Counted from the stretch's first letter, positions 36,790 to 47,921 are shown. The stretch is 64,000 bases of DNA from Paraphysoderma sedebokerense (GCA_025602915.1 JAHLJZ010000001.1:310001-374000); one strand, 5' to 3'. The notes: generated by a model from the sequence alone, not told the origin. Numbers and translations are program-made.

Positions 36790-37129
36790 CTTCAGAGAAA
36801 GAATGCGTGAGGATAGATGCAAAAAGGGAATGAGGTACAGAGACGGATGAGCGATAACGATGGAACCACTTTCGGGTGAGCTGGCGAAGGGGAACGCAGT
36901 GCACGTGTAAATCACGTGGATTCCCTCACCTCAACTTTCTTCATCATCCTTGTGATCATAACTTCTGTCTCCGATACATCTGGATTGCATTTGATCTATC
37001 CGAACAGCAAAACTCTATATCACTGCTCCCAATTTCGTTTGATTCATTGAGACTGATTGATTCATCCTTCGGACCTGAATTGTGCGATCCCCTCTCAAGC
37101 ATACGTTCTTACCACGCCTAATCCACGAC
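36790..37129. promoter_or_regulatory. Divergent promoter between AP-1 mu and the small coiled-coil gene
   Basis: 340 bp between start codons with no feature that I can name. The AP-1 mu start is firm, so this space must serve both genes. Confidence 0.35.
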
Positions 37130-38097
37130 ATGTCTTTCAATCACTCTTCATTCGATTTTTCTCCGGTTAGTTCGACCACTTCTAATGCGTTATCTCCTCG
37201 TACTTCGCAGTTTCCATCAAAGTTGTCTAATCTGACCTCGTCCATGCCAAATTTGGGCGGGGCTCAGCCACTCCAATCTGAAAATACGGAACGCGACGAT
37301 GGCCCTTCAAACATGTATAGCCAGGTTCCCAAATTAAATATTCCGCCCCATAATGAATATATGGCAAATAAAAGTAATCCCATTCAAAGCGAAAAGCAGT
37401 CCGAGAGGCTAAATTATGGTGAAAAGCTGAATAGCAGAAAGGGGACGGAAAAGCTAACGATGGATAGATCCTGTTGGCCAGGACAACGTTCGCATATTCC
37501 CGATTTTTTTCCGAATGAGCTTTCAGATAATCAGCCACAATGTTTATATTCTCAAATGAATGATGAATATTTTAATGGAATTGAAGTAGAAAAAAAGGTA
37601 AACATAGCTGTGACAAAGTTTCAACTGGCAGTACACTCTGACGCGCTTATACTTGTTAGCGAAAGGAGGTCGACAGCTTAAGTGCAGCCATACTAAAGGG
37701 TAAAATGAAATTTAACTACTAGAGAAATGTATGCAAAGCTCACTTTATCACTTCGATTGTACAGGAATTGAAGACACCCTTGCCATGAATCATCAAGTCG
37801 AGCAAGAAATGAATAATCTTGAATCGACTGTCGATCAGCTCAGAAGCGACATTACAGACAAGCAAGGTTTGCAACTCATGAATGCATAGCAGGTCTTACT
37901 CTGCAAAGTAAAGCCAACTGCTGTTTATATTCTACTCTATTCTAGTGACATTGTACGAGTCTGGTAGGAAAGAGTTAAAGGATATCACGCCTATGAAGCT
38001 TCAACAACTTCACTCTCTGCTCTCCAATTTGACGTCAATGCTGCACTTTCCTAGCAATCTCGACAAAGCATCCGAAGGAGAAAAGCATTACGAATAG
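37130..38097 (+). CDS. Small protein with C-terminal coiled coil, unrecognised
   Basis: Exons 37130-37597, 37660-37699 (only 40 nt), 37765-37866 and 37946-38097 sum to 253 codons plus stop. The 40-nt exon was inferred because it is the only joining that keeps the frame open into GIEDTLAMNHQVEQEMNNLE. The first about 155 residues are Ser/Asn-rich and disordered. Residues from about 160 form a coiled coil (VEQEMNNLESTVDQLRSDIT), followed by a helix KLQQLHSLLSNLTSMLHF. No family is recognised. The architecture recalls small adaptor or kinetochore/septin-linked proteins, but this is only a guess. Confidence 0.55.
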
Positions 38098-38287
38098 ATG
38101 TAGTGACGCATTGATGTATTATGGGAGTGTTGCCTCATCTCAAAATTTCAATATTTTCGATCAATTAATTTTCATGTTATTCTTATGCTTATTGATGCAA
38201 ATGTAGTTCTTAACATGTTAATATAGCCATTAGCTAAAACCCTTATTGTACAATGTGAATATCAGTTTCACTTTTATTTGACCGTAA

Positions 38288-38739
38288 TCATGATCTACTT
38301 GAACTTTCAGCTTCCACCCCCGTTACCAACTGTAGACCATGCCATTGCGGAATCTCATCCTTCAACACTTCGTTAACCTTTCTGTGCTGCTGCAACATGC
38401 CTAATCCTTTAAAAGCTGGTGACTTTATGTTGATGGCGTACATAGTTCCACAACCGCCTGTTGAATAGGAAACATTATCAGTACGAAATTTCTACATAAC
38501 ACTATCCTTTCATTTCTCTTGCTACCAGATCTTTCTTCCGATTAAATAGTGGAAAACACACCACTTGTATCTACAACTTGCAAGCTTGTAGGCTTCAACT
38601 CAGAATTTAGTAACTTTTTAAATACTTGCTGCTCGCCTTCTGTTTCAAATTTCTGTGTAGGAACGGACGAATAGAGTCTGGGCCTGGATGCTGCCAAAGT
38701 ATGGCGAATTGTCGGGGAAAGAATTGATCGCAAATGCAT
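38288..38739 (-). CDS. BOLA3: Mitochondrial BolA-like protein (BOLA3 type)
   Basis: Two exons on the minus strand (38739-38562, 38457-38288) give 115 aa. The N-terminus ([20 protein letters not shown]) is an Arg/Ser-rich mitochondrial presequence. The BolA fold follows: [37 protein letters not shown] and EEI/HGL-type [10 protein letters not shown]. The conserved Cys in GGCG and the His in QQH/WHG are the Fe-S ligands used with glutaredoxin 5. BOLA3 helps deliver 4Fe-4S clusters to mitochondrial enzymes. It lies tail-to-tail with the preceding gene. Confidence 0.93.
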
Positions 38740-39053
38740 TCTAAATTATACGGTAGGGATAACTAGAGTATGGCAGAAAAACCAATAGTTTAATATGTCG
38801 TAATACTCTGTACGATAATTGAGCGAAATTTGAGTGTCAGGCAGTTTTGTTATTCAATCCACGTGTCGCCCTCTTCGATCTCCAGAATTGAGGAAGCTTT
38901 ACAAGATCTACATGAATTTACGATCATTTAAAATCGCGCAGTAGAATATACTAAATTTTTGAAGGAGATTATTATATCAACTGTACATTTATTCTACATG
39001 TAATATTCTTATGTGGTTTCTTTACTATAATCTCTGTAATATTAATATCGTCA

Positions 39054-40077
39054 TCAAGGACGCATCCCTGGAGCTTTGGGTGGTTGCTTTGAAAGTACGA
39101 CTTTCCATGACCCCGCAAAACTCTTCTTTCCACTTTCTTGTTGTAAATCTACAATCAATGAAGTATCATTGCTTGCGCAAATTTTGCACGAGTCTTTTTC
39201 GCCTAAAAATTTATTGTTGCGAAAGTACAGCTGCGTTATTAATGGAGGGTACGAAGTGTCATTCGCGTTTATCATGAGATGCAAATGAGCGGGTCTAAAA
39301 CCGGCAAAATCGTCGTAATGTCCCTGATAAAAATAAAGATAGGTTCATATAGACTCAAAACAGCGAGTGGTAGAGAAATTCTTAAGGCAGGCGACTCGCT
39401 ACTTACCGGCATAAGTGTCTCAAATTTGAAGTACCCGTTTACGTCTGTTTCAATGACTCCGCGGCAAGTCTGTAAATTTGATTTTGAGCATACAGATCAC
39501 GAAATTTGTGAGGTAAATAAAGTACTTACCCAGTCGGCTTTTGAGAGATCAAAGGTTGGAGGAGGAGGGGCACCGGTACGCCTAAAGTTACTATAATTCC
39601 CAGTTGTATCAGCTTGCCAAACATCAATAGTAGCCTTCATCGGTTTTTGACAATCCTGTTTCCAGACATTGAATCATTACAATTGGCTTAACTGATAATT
39701 AGACAGCACTCAGAAATTACCTCGCCAAATACACGACCAGAGAGAATTAATCTGGTATCGGCGGGGGTTGTCTTGCAGATAAAGTTGTTCCTTTTTGGGG
39801 CACCAGGGAGGTAATATGGGCCCCCGACATCGTGGCTTGTCGGTTTACAATCCTTTGCTATCGAAGCTGTGTTTGCAACCTGTGAACTTGGTGACGGACC
39901 ACCCATCGAATTACTTTGAGAAGGATTAAATTGAGCTTTTTCAATAATTGATAAGAGTTAACAGCATGTCTTGCCAAGTGACACCGAAAAGATTGATGAC
40001 TTACGAACTGTATTTGGTTGCCAACCTTTGCCGGCACTTAATGCGACGAATGCGAACAAAAGAATTTCTCTAAGCAT
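39054..40077 (-). CDS. Secreted intradiol ring-cleavage dioxygenase-like protein
   Basis: Five exons on the minus strand (40077-40005, 39935-39721, 39655-39530, 39469-39407, 39323-39054) give 248 aa. A signal peptide (MLREILLFAFVALSAGK) is followed by DVGGPYYLPGAP, ILSGRVFGEDCQKPMKATID, VWQADTTGNYSNF, CRGVIETDVNGYFKFETLMP, FRPAHLHLMI and YPPLITQLYF. These are the intradiol dioxygenase landmarks: the GPYY Tyr, the DxWQA strand and the RPAHxH iron ligands. The enzyme uses non-haem Fe3+ to open catechol-type rings. Secreted fungal members with this architecture act outside the cell on plant-derived phenolics or have unknown substrates. Activity is inferred. It is divergent from caleosin. Confidence 0.88.
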
Positions 40078-40731
40078 ATTGTAAATTATTGTCAAAGGAT
40101 ATACATATTGACGGAGATCTTGTCTACTTTTATGGCCAGAGCGAACGGTAAGCTAATCGTTTTAATGCGTCTCGGAACTTTTAGTGAAGGACGCCCCATC
40201 CAATCAATCGAATCAACTTGCACTAAATGCTGAAATACGAAATTTTTGGCGGAATATTTAATAACCCAACGTAAGCATTCCATCCGAGCCATATTAGCCA
40301 CAAACAAATTTGATTTGAATTGTATGGGGAAAATTTTCATATCAGGAGTATTATCTAATAATTTAGCCAGTTTTTTAACTCGTTACATCGATATTCCGAC
40401 GTTATAAATTCATGCCTAATGGGCGATAGCTGCTTCTGAATATGCGACGGTGAACATCCGACGCTTTAGCAAATGAAGGTTACCCTCTAAGTAGACGTTA
40501 CCTGATTCATATTGTTGCATTCAGAGTAACAAAGAATTCGTAAACCCGGAGTGATAAGGTTGCCGGAGAGCAAAAAAGTTTATCACTGCTGCGGACTTGA
40601 GTTGAAAAGTTTATCTTCCGATATGACGCCTTAGTCTCATCGAAGAAAGTCTGTAGCTAGCCATTTTAACAAAATGAAATGATGAAGAACGTGGAATATC
40701 ATTACTGAAATATATTGAATATCGAAGTCGT
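40078..40731. promoter_or_regulatory. Divergent promoter between the dioxygenase-like gene and caleosin
   Basis: 654 bp between start codons. An 82-codon open frame on the minus strand (40340-40092) starts with ATG but has no recognisable similarity. I treat it as chance. Confidence 0.35.
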
Positions 40732-42417
40732 ATGTCGAGAGGATCTATGCATTCATACTTCTCAAATTTAGAAGATGACATAACAGAATTGCCTCGCCTG
40801 TCTGTCAGCGTGAATCCGGCCAGTGCCAACCTTTCGCGTTTCAATCGCCTCGATTCAGGTGAACACAGTTTAATATACGCTGTGATGTCATAACCACCGC
40901 GAATAAAAACTTCTCCAATCTCTTATCAAATTGTAATATACCAGTAGACTTTAAATTGACCGAGTTCTCACTTCCCAAAATGTCGTTATCTTCTGAACGA
41001 ATATCCGAACTTCTTCCCAACGGACCTATTCCCTCAAGATCATTGCAGAAGAAAGGTATCAGAAATGTTATCCGTTCTTCCTCAAACTACCGGAGCGACG
41101 AAGTTAACGAAAAATGTATTGTCGTCAGACATGTCTGAAATTACAGCTGCGCTTCCCGAAGTTCCTATCACTACTGAACGTCCTCTCCCGAAAGACCTGG
41201 ACCGGTACGTTAAAAATCCTGGTAAGTCTTCAATATTTTCTCCTAGAGTCACATCTCATTCCTCCCCGTCTGCCAGTCTAACACATTCGAATGCAGGCTG
41301 TCCTCGTGCCCGTGAAGCCGTCGATAGGGTAACTAGAGAGTTTTATGTATTTATTTAATTCAAAATCTGATTTTGGTTGCCATGTAGGAACATCCTGATG
41401 GAACAATAAAACCGCTTCACCGAGACATGTCGGTGTTGCAACAGCATTGCGCATTTTTTGACCGGTATGTTACATAATTAATCAATTTTTAAGGGCAAAT
41501 ACTGACAAGAATTGACAGTAACGGAGGTTTGTCGATTAAATCTGTTATTGTCTGTGTAGGTCAAATCAGTAACAGCTAACACGATGCGTCCAAGACGGCA
41601 AAATTACGCCAATCGAGACATTCTTGGGCTTTAGAGCTCTCGGCTTTAACCTTCTGATTTCGCTTTTAGCTGTTCCAATTATCCATGTGAATTTCTTTTT
41701 TCCGACTCAAGACAGGTTAGTTTTTGGTTGAATTTAATATTTGCTTATTCCATACTCACATTCCGCCTTTAAGTTGGATCCCCAATCCTCTTTGCTACAT
41801 TTACTTGAAGAACATCCATCGCGCCAAGCACGGTTCTGACAGTGAAACATTTGACACTGAAGGTCGTTATGTATGTATTTTAATTTATCTAATCTAATGT
41901 AAATTTGTGGTTGATGTGGTTGTACCCGATGGCTTCGTTGTTACCTTTATAGGTGTGTCAAAAATTTGAAGGTTTGTGAATTTAAACTTGAACTGACCGA
42001 CATCCACATGGTTAATAACGAATCGAATTACAGAAATTTTTTCCAAGTATGATCGTGACAATAAGGGTTCACTGACCTTGAAAGAGCTCTGGAGTCTAAC
42101 TGAAGGAAACCGTAACATTATGGATCCTATTGGATGGTATTTAAGATTTTCCCTTCGTTGTATTTGGCCATCTCTAATCAAAAGTATATAGGTTTGCCGG
42201 TAAATTCGAGTTCGGTGTCTCTTTTCTTTTGGCAGCCGAAAAGAACGCAGAGGGAAGTTGGATCGTCAGAAAAGATCGCCTAAGAAAAATTATTGATGGC
42301 AGCATCTTTTACGAAATCGAACGTGAGATTAAAGAAGCAAAAGAGGTTGGGAAGAAGAAAGGTTTCCTTGATGGCGTTAGACAAGGTGATTTGGCTGGCG
42401 ACATGAAGACAGAGTAG
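40732..42417 (+). CDS. Caleosin (Ca2+-binding haem peroxygenase family)
   Basis: Eleven exons sum to 336 codons plus stop: 40732-40858, 40948-41055, 41129-41221, 41297-41328, 41388-41464, 41519-41526, 41595-41715, 41774-41870, 41953-41971, 42034-42136, 42192-42417. Signatures in order: MSVLQQHCAFFDRNGDGKIT, the single EF-hand with its loop ligands; GFRALGFNLLISLL with a proline-containing membrane hairpin; IPNPLCYIYLKNIHRAKHGS; KYDRDNKGSLTLKELWSLTE; and GWFAGKFEFGVSFLLA. Two His flanking the EF-hand and hairpin (LQQH, RAKHGSD) fit the haem ligands of caleosins. These proteins sit on lipid droplets or ER and oxidise fatty acids using hydroperoxides. The N-terminal about 150 residues are Ser/Pro-rich and lineage-specific. 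The gene has an 8-nt and a 19-nt microexon. Confidence 0.93.
41519..41526 (+). other. 8-nt microexon (TAACGGAG) of caleosin
   Basis: It is flanked by ...GACAG and GTTTGT. With upstream ...TTTGACCG and downstream ACGGCAAAATT it gives FFDRNGDGKI, a perfect EF-hand loop (D-x-N-x-D-G-x-I). Skipping it breaks the frame. Confidence 0.8.
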
Positions 42418-42774
42418 TTCGATTGGTGATCAGTAGTCATATTTTTCGCGAGGAATGTATATACCAGAAGTTACGTCAATGCATATCGATATCAGAATAA
42501 ATCTTCACATAATTTTCACTTGGTAGCTGTATCCGTGTTTCTCTGCTGCATATGTATGATATCTATATTGCCAGACTCGCTAGAATCACGATTAGGATTG
42601 AGATTGTTGTGACTTGTGAGTCTATAATAATGTGATTTGAGAAATGGAGAGACGCGAAGTTGGAGGGAGACAACCAGACAGACGTACATTCAACAAGCTT
42701 ATACCAGTAGTCTGTTCATCATCGTCACTCTTGAGTCTTACCCCTGCTCCCTCTTCCTCAGGCAATATACTATT
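42418..42774. other. Intergenic region
   Basis: 357 bp after caleosin containing its 3' flank. I see no gene or repeat. Confidence 0.35.
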
Positions 42775-43420
42775 ATGTGGTTCACAATATTGTGCTACAT
42801 TGGATTTAAATTTTTGGACAACTGGTTCGAAAAATCTGCTCAAAAATCAGAGTCTGCTCAAAAGCCTGATAAGGATAAACCCAGTCGTCGTGAACATCCG
42901 CACCCGTGAGTTCTGCATCTTCTCCATGCACTCAGCCCCCTCCTACTCTTTCCTTTATTAATTAATTTTTATCGCTACCTCAGGATATTGAGGTTTTTTA
43001 ACTCCATATTCTGGCTTATGGGATATATATCGCGGAGTCGGTTTCGTAAGAATTACTCTTTTCTAAAGACTGGTCTGTCCAGTATGGTAACATATGCTTC
43101 GCTTTATAGATTGCCTCTGGTGCATATGTCTATTTCGGTTACAAAATTGATCAGCTCGACATCTTAGTTTTCCCGAAAGAAGTTGCTATAGGGGGCATAA
43201 TCATCGGAGTGGATAATAATGGATAGGTTGCCAAATTTCTATATTACGTATTATGCCCTTCTTGCGGTCGAGGCTCTCTGTGTATTTTCTGCCTTCAGTG
43301 CTACAATATGGGCGGTATGGACATTTATAGCTTTGTCATGATCATTCCTCTTTCATCTCACCATTACATTAATTTTTACTAGGATTGCCTGGATTGCGTG
43401 ATGGCAAAGTTGGAGTGATG
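42775..43420 (+). pseudogene. Collapsed tandem copy of the tetraspanin gene
   Basis: Exon-like blocks match the tetraspanin gene 1.1 kb downstream. ILRFFNSIFWLMG (42984-43022) matches FLKIVNLIFLFMG of TM1. 43110-43216 reads IASGAYVYFGYKIDQLDILV plus a TM2 start, against IAACGYVYSGYKVDQLDALV. 43227-43314 reads YITYYALLAVEALCVFSAF, against YISFFVLLLVEGLCVVSAL of TM4. The sequence jumps at about 43226 from the start of TM2 straight to the TM4 acceptor, so the rest of TM2, TM3 and the large CCG loop are missing. An insertion near 43025-43036 throws the TM1 exon out of frame with the next, and a stop lies at 43224-43226. An ATG-led exon at 42775-42908 can splice in frame to the TM1 block. It is a decayed paralogue unless an unusual splicing form is used. 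Confidence 0.7.
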
Positions 43421-43944
43421 TCGTCTCAGCGATATCTGTCACGAGCAAAAAACGAAGTTTCAATAAGCTGGATCATAAAAGAGGCTACCTCGAGATATAA
43501 TGAAATCTAGCGTGCATTGCAGGAAGCTAAAGGGCCAAGGAAGAAGAGAATCTTCCCGAATAATTATTTAGACAAATGAGTAATCTGACTGAGGGGACGA
43601 TGGATAGTTTTAATTGATGTATTCCTATATCTGAATAAATTGAATAAACCGTTTGCTGACAAATCCATATTTGATACCTAATACCCTATGTAGTCAGTAC
43701 TGCAAATCGCGCCCGTGAACAGGCCACAGGGGCATCGATGCAGCCTGAGCTGGACGATATGCGTAACAGGCGTTCCCACGCACTCCTGCTTCCAGCTGTG
43801 GTATAAATATCCATTCGGCCCATCGCTTAAGCTTTCGCTCGTATATCGTAAGCATTTACTCAGCACTTTGTCAGCTCAGCTCTGTCTAGCACCCTTCAGT
43901 CTTTCTCTCTGAGATACCTACTCTACCCAGAACAGACATTCAAG
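43421..43944. other. Promoter region of the tetraspanin gene
   Basis: 524 bp between the decayed copy and the tetraspanin ATG. The part just before the ATG is pyrimidine-rich (about 43880-43940). No coding signal is seen. Confidence 0.35.
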
Positions 43945-44910
43945 ATGGCCGCCGCGGGGTACGTTTGGCTTTGCATGCCGTGTCGGCTTTGTATAATCCG
44001 TTAGAAGTAGTTCAACTAAACATTTTCATTGAAAATATGATCACACCGCAAACATCAGATTTTTAAAAATTGTGAATCTTATTTTCTTATTTATGGGAAT
44101 TGGCTTTGTATGCATTCATTTCTTTTCCTGCAACTGTCGTGCGTCAAAACATTAATGTATGCTTTTGTAGATTGCCGCCTGCGGATACGTTTATTCCGGA
44201 TACAAAGTTGATCAATTGGATGCTTTGGTTTTCTCGAGAGAAGTTGCTCTCGGTGGTCTAATCATTGGAGGTTTCATCACTCTTACAGCATTCTTGGGAC
44301 ATTACGGAGGTTCGTTCTTCTATCACATTGATGTAAATCCGTGTAACATCTGTATTCATTCGTTTTACTCCACAGCTACAAGTCAGAAAAAGGCAGTTCT
44401 TACCATTTATCTGCTGATTGTGGTCCTTATTATTGCCGCTCAAGTTGGTGTTGCTTGGTTCGCGACCAAGCGTAGAGGAGAATTAGACCAAATTGTTAGT
44501 GACCAAATCTGGAAGTATGTTCCACCCCTCCCCTCTACTTCAGTCGTTAGTGCATCTTCAAAACACTCAATATAACTAATATGCTCTATGATTACCTTAG
44601 CAATACCAAGGTGACTGATGACACCAAAAACTTCATTCAAGAAAAATTCCAATGCTGTGGTTTCAAGAATCCAAGTGACAACCCAGGCTCTAAATGTCCT
44701 ATCATTCCGAATATAACTGGCTGTTATCAGAAAGTGATTGATTATCAAAAGAACGAGTACGTAATTTATGTTTGCGCCGTCTACTATTTCTGAGTTGTAA
44801 CACATTCTTTGCTCGATAGGCTGCAAAAAGTTTACATTTCTTTCTTTGTGCTCCTCCTCGTCGAGGGGCTTTGCGTTGTGTCAGCTCTTGCACTTTGTCG
44901 AAAGAAGTAG
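43945..44910 (+). CDS. Tetraspanin
   Basis: Six exons (43945-43958, 44059-44107, 44171-44309, 44376-44514, 44601-44756, 44820-44910) give 195 aa. Exon 1 has only 14 nt (MAAA plus two bases). TM1 is FLKIVNLIFLFMGIGFIAAC, TM2 ALGGLIIGGFITLTAFLG and TM3 KKAVLTIYLLIVVLIIAAQ. The large extracellular loop carries the diagnostic KFQCCGF, with further Cys at SKCPII and TGCYQ for two disulfides. TM4 is VYISFFVLLLVEGLCVVSAL, and the protein ends in CRKK. Fungal tetraspanins organise membrane domains, e.g. in appressoria of Pls1 systems, but specific function cannot be read here. A decayed tandem copy lies upstream. Confidence 0.93.
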
Positions 44911-45174
44911 TCGCCTTGGACCCTTCTATATCACATTATGAAATCCGTGTACATAAAATTAAATATCCCATTGTAATCGACAATCATCAAAAATATTTAG
45001 CGGAATAGCTTTTATTGAAATAACGTTCAAAATGCTTCGAGTATCCGACAAGTAGTGTCTGTGAAACATTGAATCAGCTATGAATGCGGGCTAAGATTTC
45101 TTCGGCCAACTGAGAGCACATCTGTTCTATTGTACAACTTACAGATAGAGTAATCGATACATATTTCACAATTT

Positions 45175-46160
45175 TCAATCTTTCTTCGTACGTCTCTTTG
45201 TTGGAGGTGATGTCACCTTTTGCTTGTTTTTATTTGAATAAATCATCCCTGTGAAAGGTCTGCAACAGCGAAGTGAGAATAAGGAATGCTGACAGTATGA
45301 AACACATGTACTTACCCTTCAAATCCAAGTGCTATTTGATAAACCACAAAAACCACAACAGAAATGAAAACGCCTGCCGGGGAGGCGCGCCTACGTTGGA
45401 TTAATTGTCAGTTTTTAAAATGGGGATTCATAGCAACCTAATCTGTCAATGTACCACAAAGCTGTCCCCAGGAATACCATAGTGGAACCATTGTACATTG
45501 GATTTTCCATTACATTAAACGGAAATGAAGTAACACGTTCCTTCATCAAAATACCGAAGTAGTCACCTGTATTGCACATATCGGTTGTCAGTATCTGTTG
45601 GCACACGAGCTTCCAATCAAAGAGTGCGGTCTCTTACCAAGATATGTGCCGGTAATTCCCAGTCGCCACATGCTACTCAGCACGAAAACATTGCCAGATA
45701 TAACAAGGGCGGCGCCCAAGTACTGATAAAGGTCTTGGGCTAGCATTTCCGAAGTTCCCTGATGATCCATTGCCACGGTAAATCTATAGAATCAAATAAT
45801 GAGTATACCTAGCAACTCCTAGTATTTGTCAAACATTCAATCGAACTACTTACAACCAGTCCCTAAATATTCCCAATGTAAAAATGGAGAAGGCAAGGGC
45901 GTAACATCCTGGGTAGGCGCCTCCGAATAGATTTGTTATGAAATGAGTCCTATATTCTGCACGCAATGGTTCATCGTCAGAACCGATGTCATGTTTGCAA
46001 CCGAAGAGGAAGATAGACGTGACAAGGCCAAATTCATTTTGGACAAATAACATATACCTCTTCGAGCAACTATATTCCAGTACAGAGGATTAAAGACAAT
46101 AGAGGCTAGGGCGTAATAGAGCGTCGGCTCGCTAAAGTCAATGGGCAGACTACCTTTCAT
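45175..46160 (-). CDS. OPI3: Phospholipid N-methyltransferase (PEMT/OPI3)
   Basis: Six exons on the minus strand (46160-46058, 45956-45854, 45783-45638, 45566-45455, 45390-45316, 45259-45175) give 207 aa. It matches Opi3/PEMT: LASIVFNPLYWNIVARREYR, FGGAYPGCYALAFSIFTLGI, RLGITGTYLGDYFGILM and PFNVMENPMYNGSTMVFLGT. The last is the SAM-binding NPMYxGS motif. A C-terminal FEGPFTGMIY precedes a Lys-rich tail. The enzyme methylates phosphatidyl-N-methylethanolamine to phosphatidylcholine in the ER and has four membrane spans. The exon-6 acceptor at 45260 is needed to give PFTGMIY. Its ATG lies only 127 bp from that of the divergent dihydroorotase gene. Confidence 0.95.
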
Positions 46161-46287
46161 CCTGGTTTCTTTTATGCCTCCGCGAGACCGCGAGATGTAA
46201 CTATCCACAACACATCAACAACAAAAAATTCAACCAAAATTCTTGCAGATCAATCGGTCACGTGACTTCGGTTAAACTTAGCCAGCT
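46161..46287. promoter_or_regulatory. Very short divergent promoter, OPI3/dihydroorotase
   Basis: Only 127 bp between the two ATGs (220 bp if dihydroorotase starts at 46381). It contains TCACGTGAC (46258-46266), a palindromic CACGTG E-box. Yeast phospholipid genes are controlled by an E-box (Ino2/4 site, CATGTGAAAT), so the motif is suggestive only. Confidence 0.45.
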
Positions 46288-47828
46288 ATGTCAGGATCAC
46301 GTCAATTGGACTTCGACAAAGTTTCTTTTTTTTTGATTCCCATCCTCTTATCGTCTCTAAATACAAACAACGCTCAGAGAATGTCTTCACCAAAACGACA
46401 AGCATCCCCTTCCAGACCGTCCTCCCCCAAGAAGAATGCCCCCGGTCAGACTTTGACTCTTCCAATGGTAGCGGACTTGCACATTCATCTGCGACAAGGC
46501 ACCATGATGGAAATGCTGGCTCCAAAGATCAAAGGCGCCGGTGTTGACACCGTCTATGTCATGGTAAGACTCTTGACTGCATTAGTTTCTTCATGTGCGT
46601 CCCAGATCCGATTTTGACTTGCTTCGGCTGATCTTCTTACAGCCAAATTTGAAACCTCCAGTCACTACGACCGAAAAAGCCTTAGAATACAAGAAGAAAT
46701 TAGAATCATTGGCTCCGGGGGTAAAATTCATGATGACGCTGTACTTAACTCCAGAATTGACACCCGAAGAAGTCAAAAAAGCTAAAAAGGCCGGTATTTC
46801 AGGTATACCTTGTTTGCTGCTTTATCTGTTCTGCACAACACGATCATGTCATGATTGACGATTTGCGGATTGGAATACATTATAGGAGTGAAATCTTACC
46901 CTAGAGGTGTAACGACCAACTCTGATTCCGGCATCGAATCTTACACTACGTATTATCCGGTCTTCAAAGCGATGGAAGAAGTCGGTATGGTTTTGAATTT
47001 GCACGGAGAAGTTCCAAGCGACGCTTCAAAGGTATGCTGATCTTCATTAAGACGATCTTTGAAGTATACGGTTAATTGATTGCAACTGATCGCATTCCAA
47101 CTCTAGAATATCTCTGTGCTTAATGCGGAAGCCCATTTCCTCCAACATCTCAAGCAACTTCACAAAGACTTCCCTCGTTTAAAGATTGTTCTTGAGCATG
47201 CGTCAACAAAAGCAGCCGTTGATATGGTCAAATCATTGGGTGATACAGTTGGCTGTACAATCACCCTGCATCATTTAGTATTGATTGTGGACGATTGGGC
47301 TGGTCAACCTCATCATTTCTGTAAACCAGTAGCCAAAACTCCCGAGGACAGGGAAGCTTTGATTCAAGTGATTCAGGAAGGCAAGCATTTTTTTCTCCTG
47401 TCCTAACGTGTAAATTCAAAGTTGTATTAATTTACAGTATATCAATAGGGCACCCGCGATTTTTCCTTGGTACTGACTCGGCCCCGCATCCGCGCAATTC
47501 TAAGGAAACTTCACAATGTGCAGCTGGAGTTTTTACTTCGTTTTACACTGTTCAGTATTTGGTACAAATATTCGAGTCACAAGGAATGCTAGACAAGGTC
47601 GAGAACTTTGCTTGCCATTTTGGACGAAAATTTTACGGCATCGAGAAGGAGGGTGAAGTTGTGGTGGACGGAAAACGTAAGAAAGCCGCGCAAGAATATG
47701 TCGTGTTGAAAAAGGCAGACTTCCCTGTACCCAAGGAAATAGCCTTCGGTAAGAATGAAGGCACCGTCGTTCCTTTCATGGCAGGCAAAACGCTAGCTTG
47801 GAGCATCGAAAAGTTTGTAACTCAATAA
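46288..47828 (+). CDS. URA4: Dihydroorotase
   Basis: Five exons (46288-46563, 46643-46802, 46886-47031, 47107-47380, 47449-47828) give 411 aa, or 380 aa from ATG 46381. It is a class II dihydroorotase: ADLHIHLRQG (metal HxH), LKPPVTTTEKA, VKSYPRGVTTNSDSGIESY with the carbamylated-Lys position, NLHGEVP, IVLEHASTKAA (His), TITLHHL, HPRFFLGTDSAPH (catalytic Asp) and CAAGVFTSFYTVQYL. It performs the third step of pyrimidine synthesis. The intron 47381-47448 starts GCAAGC, a GC-AG intron, and is the only joining that gives EGHPRFFLGTDS. The N-terminal SPKRQASPSRPSSPKK stretch is extra. Confidence 0.96.
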
Positions 47829-47921
47829 GAAAGACAGTTGTTAAGTCTATTTGATACATAAAAACACCATGCGGGAATATTGCTAGTGATACATAAATGC
47901 GAGCCAAGTCACTGTACATAA

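Noticed and set aside
40092-40340. 82-codon ATG-started frame on the minus strand
   Set aside because: No recognisable family and it sits inside a divergent promoter; kept only as a remark there.
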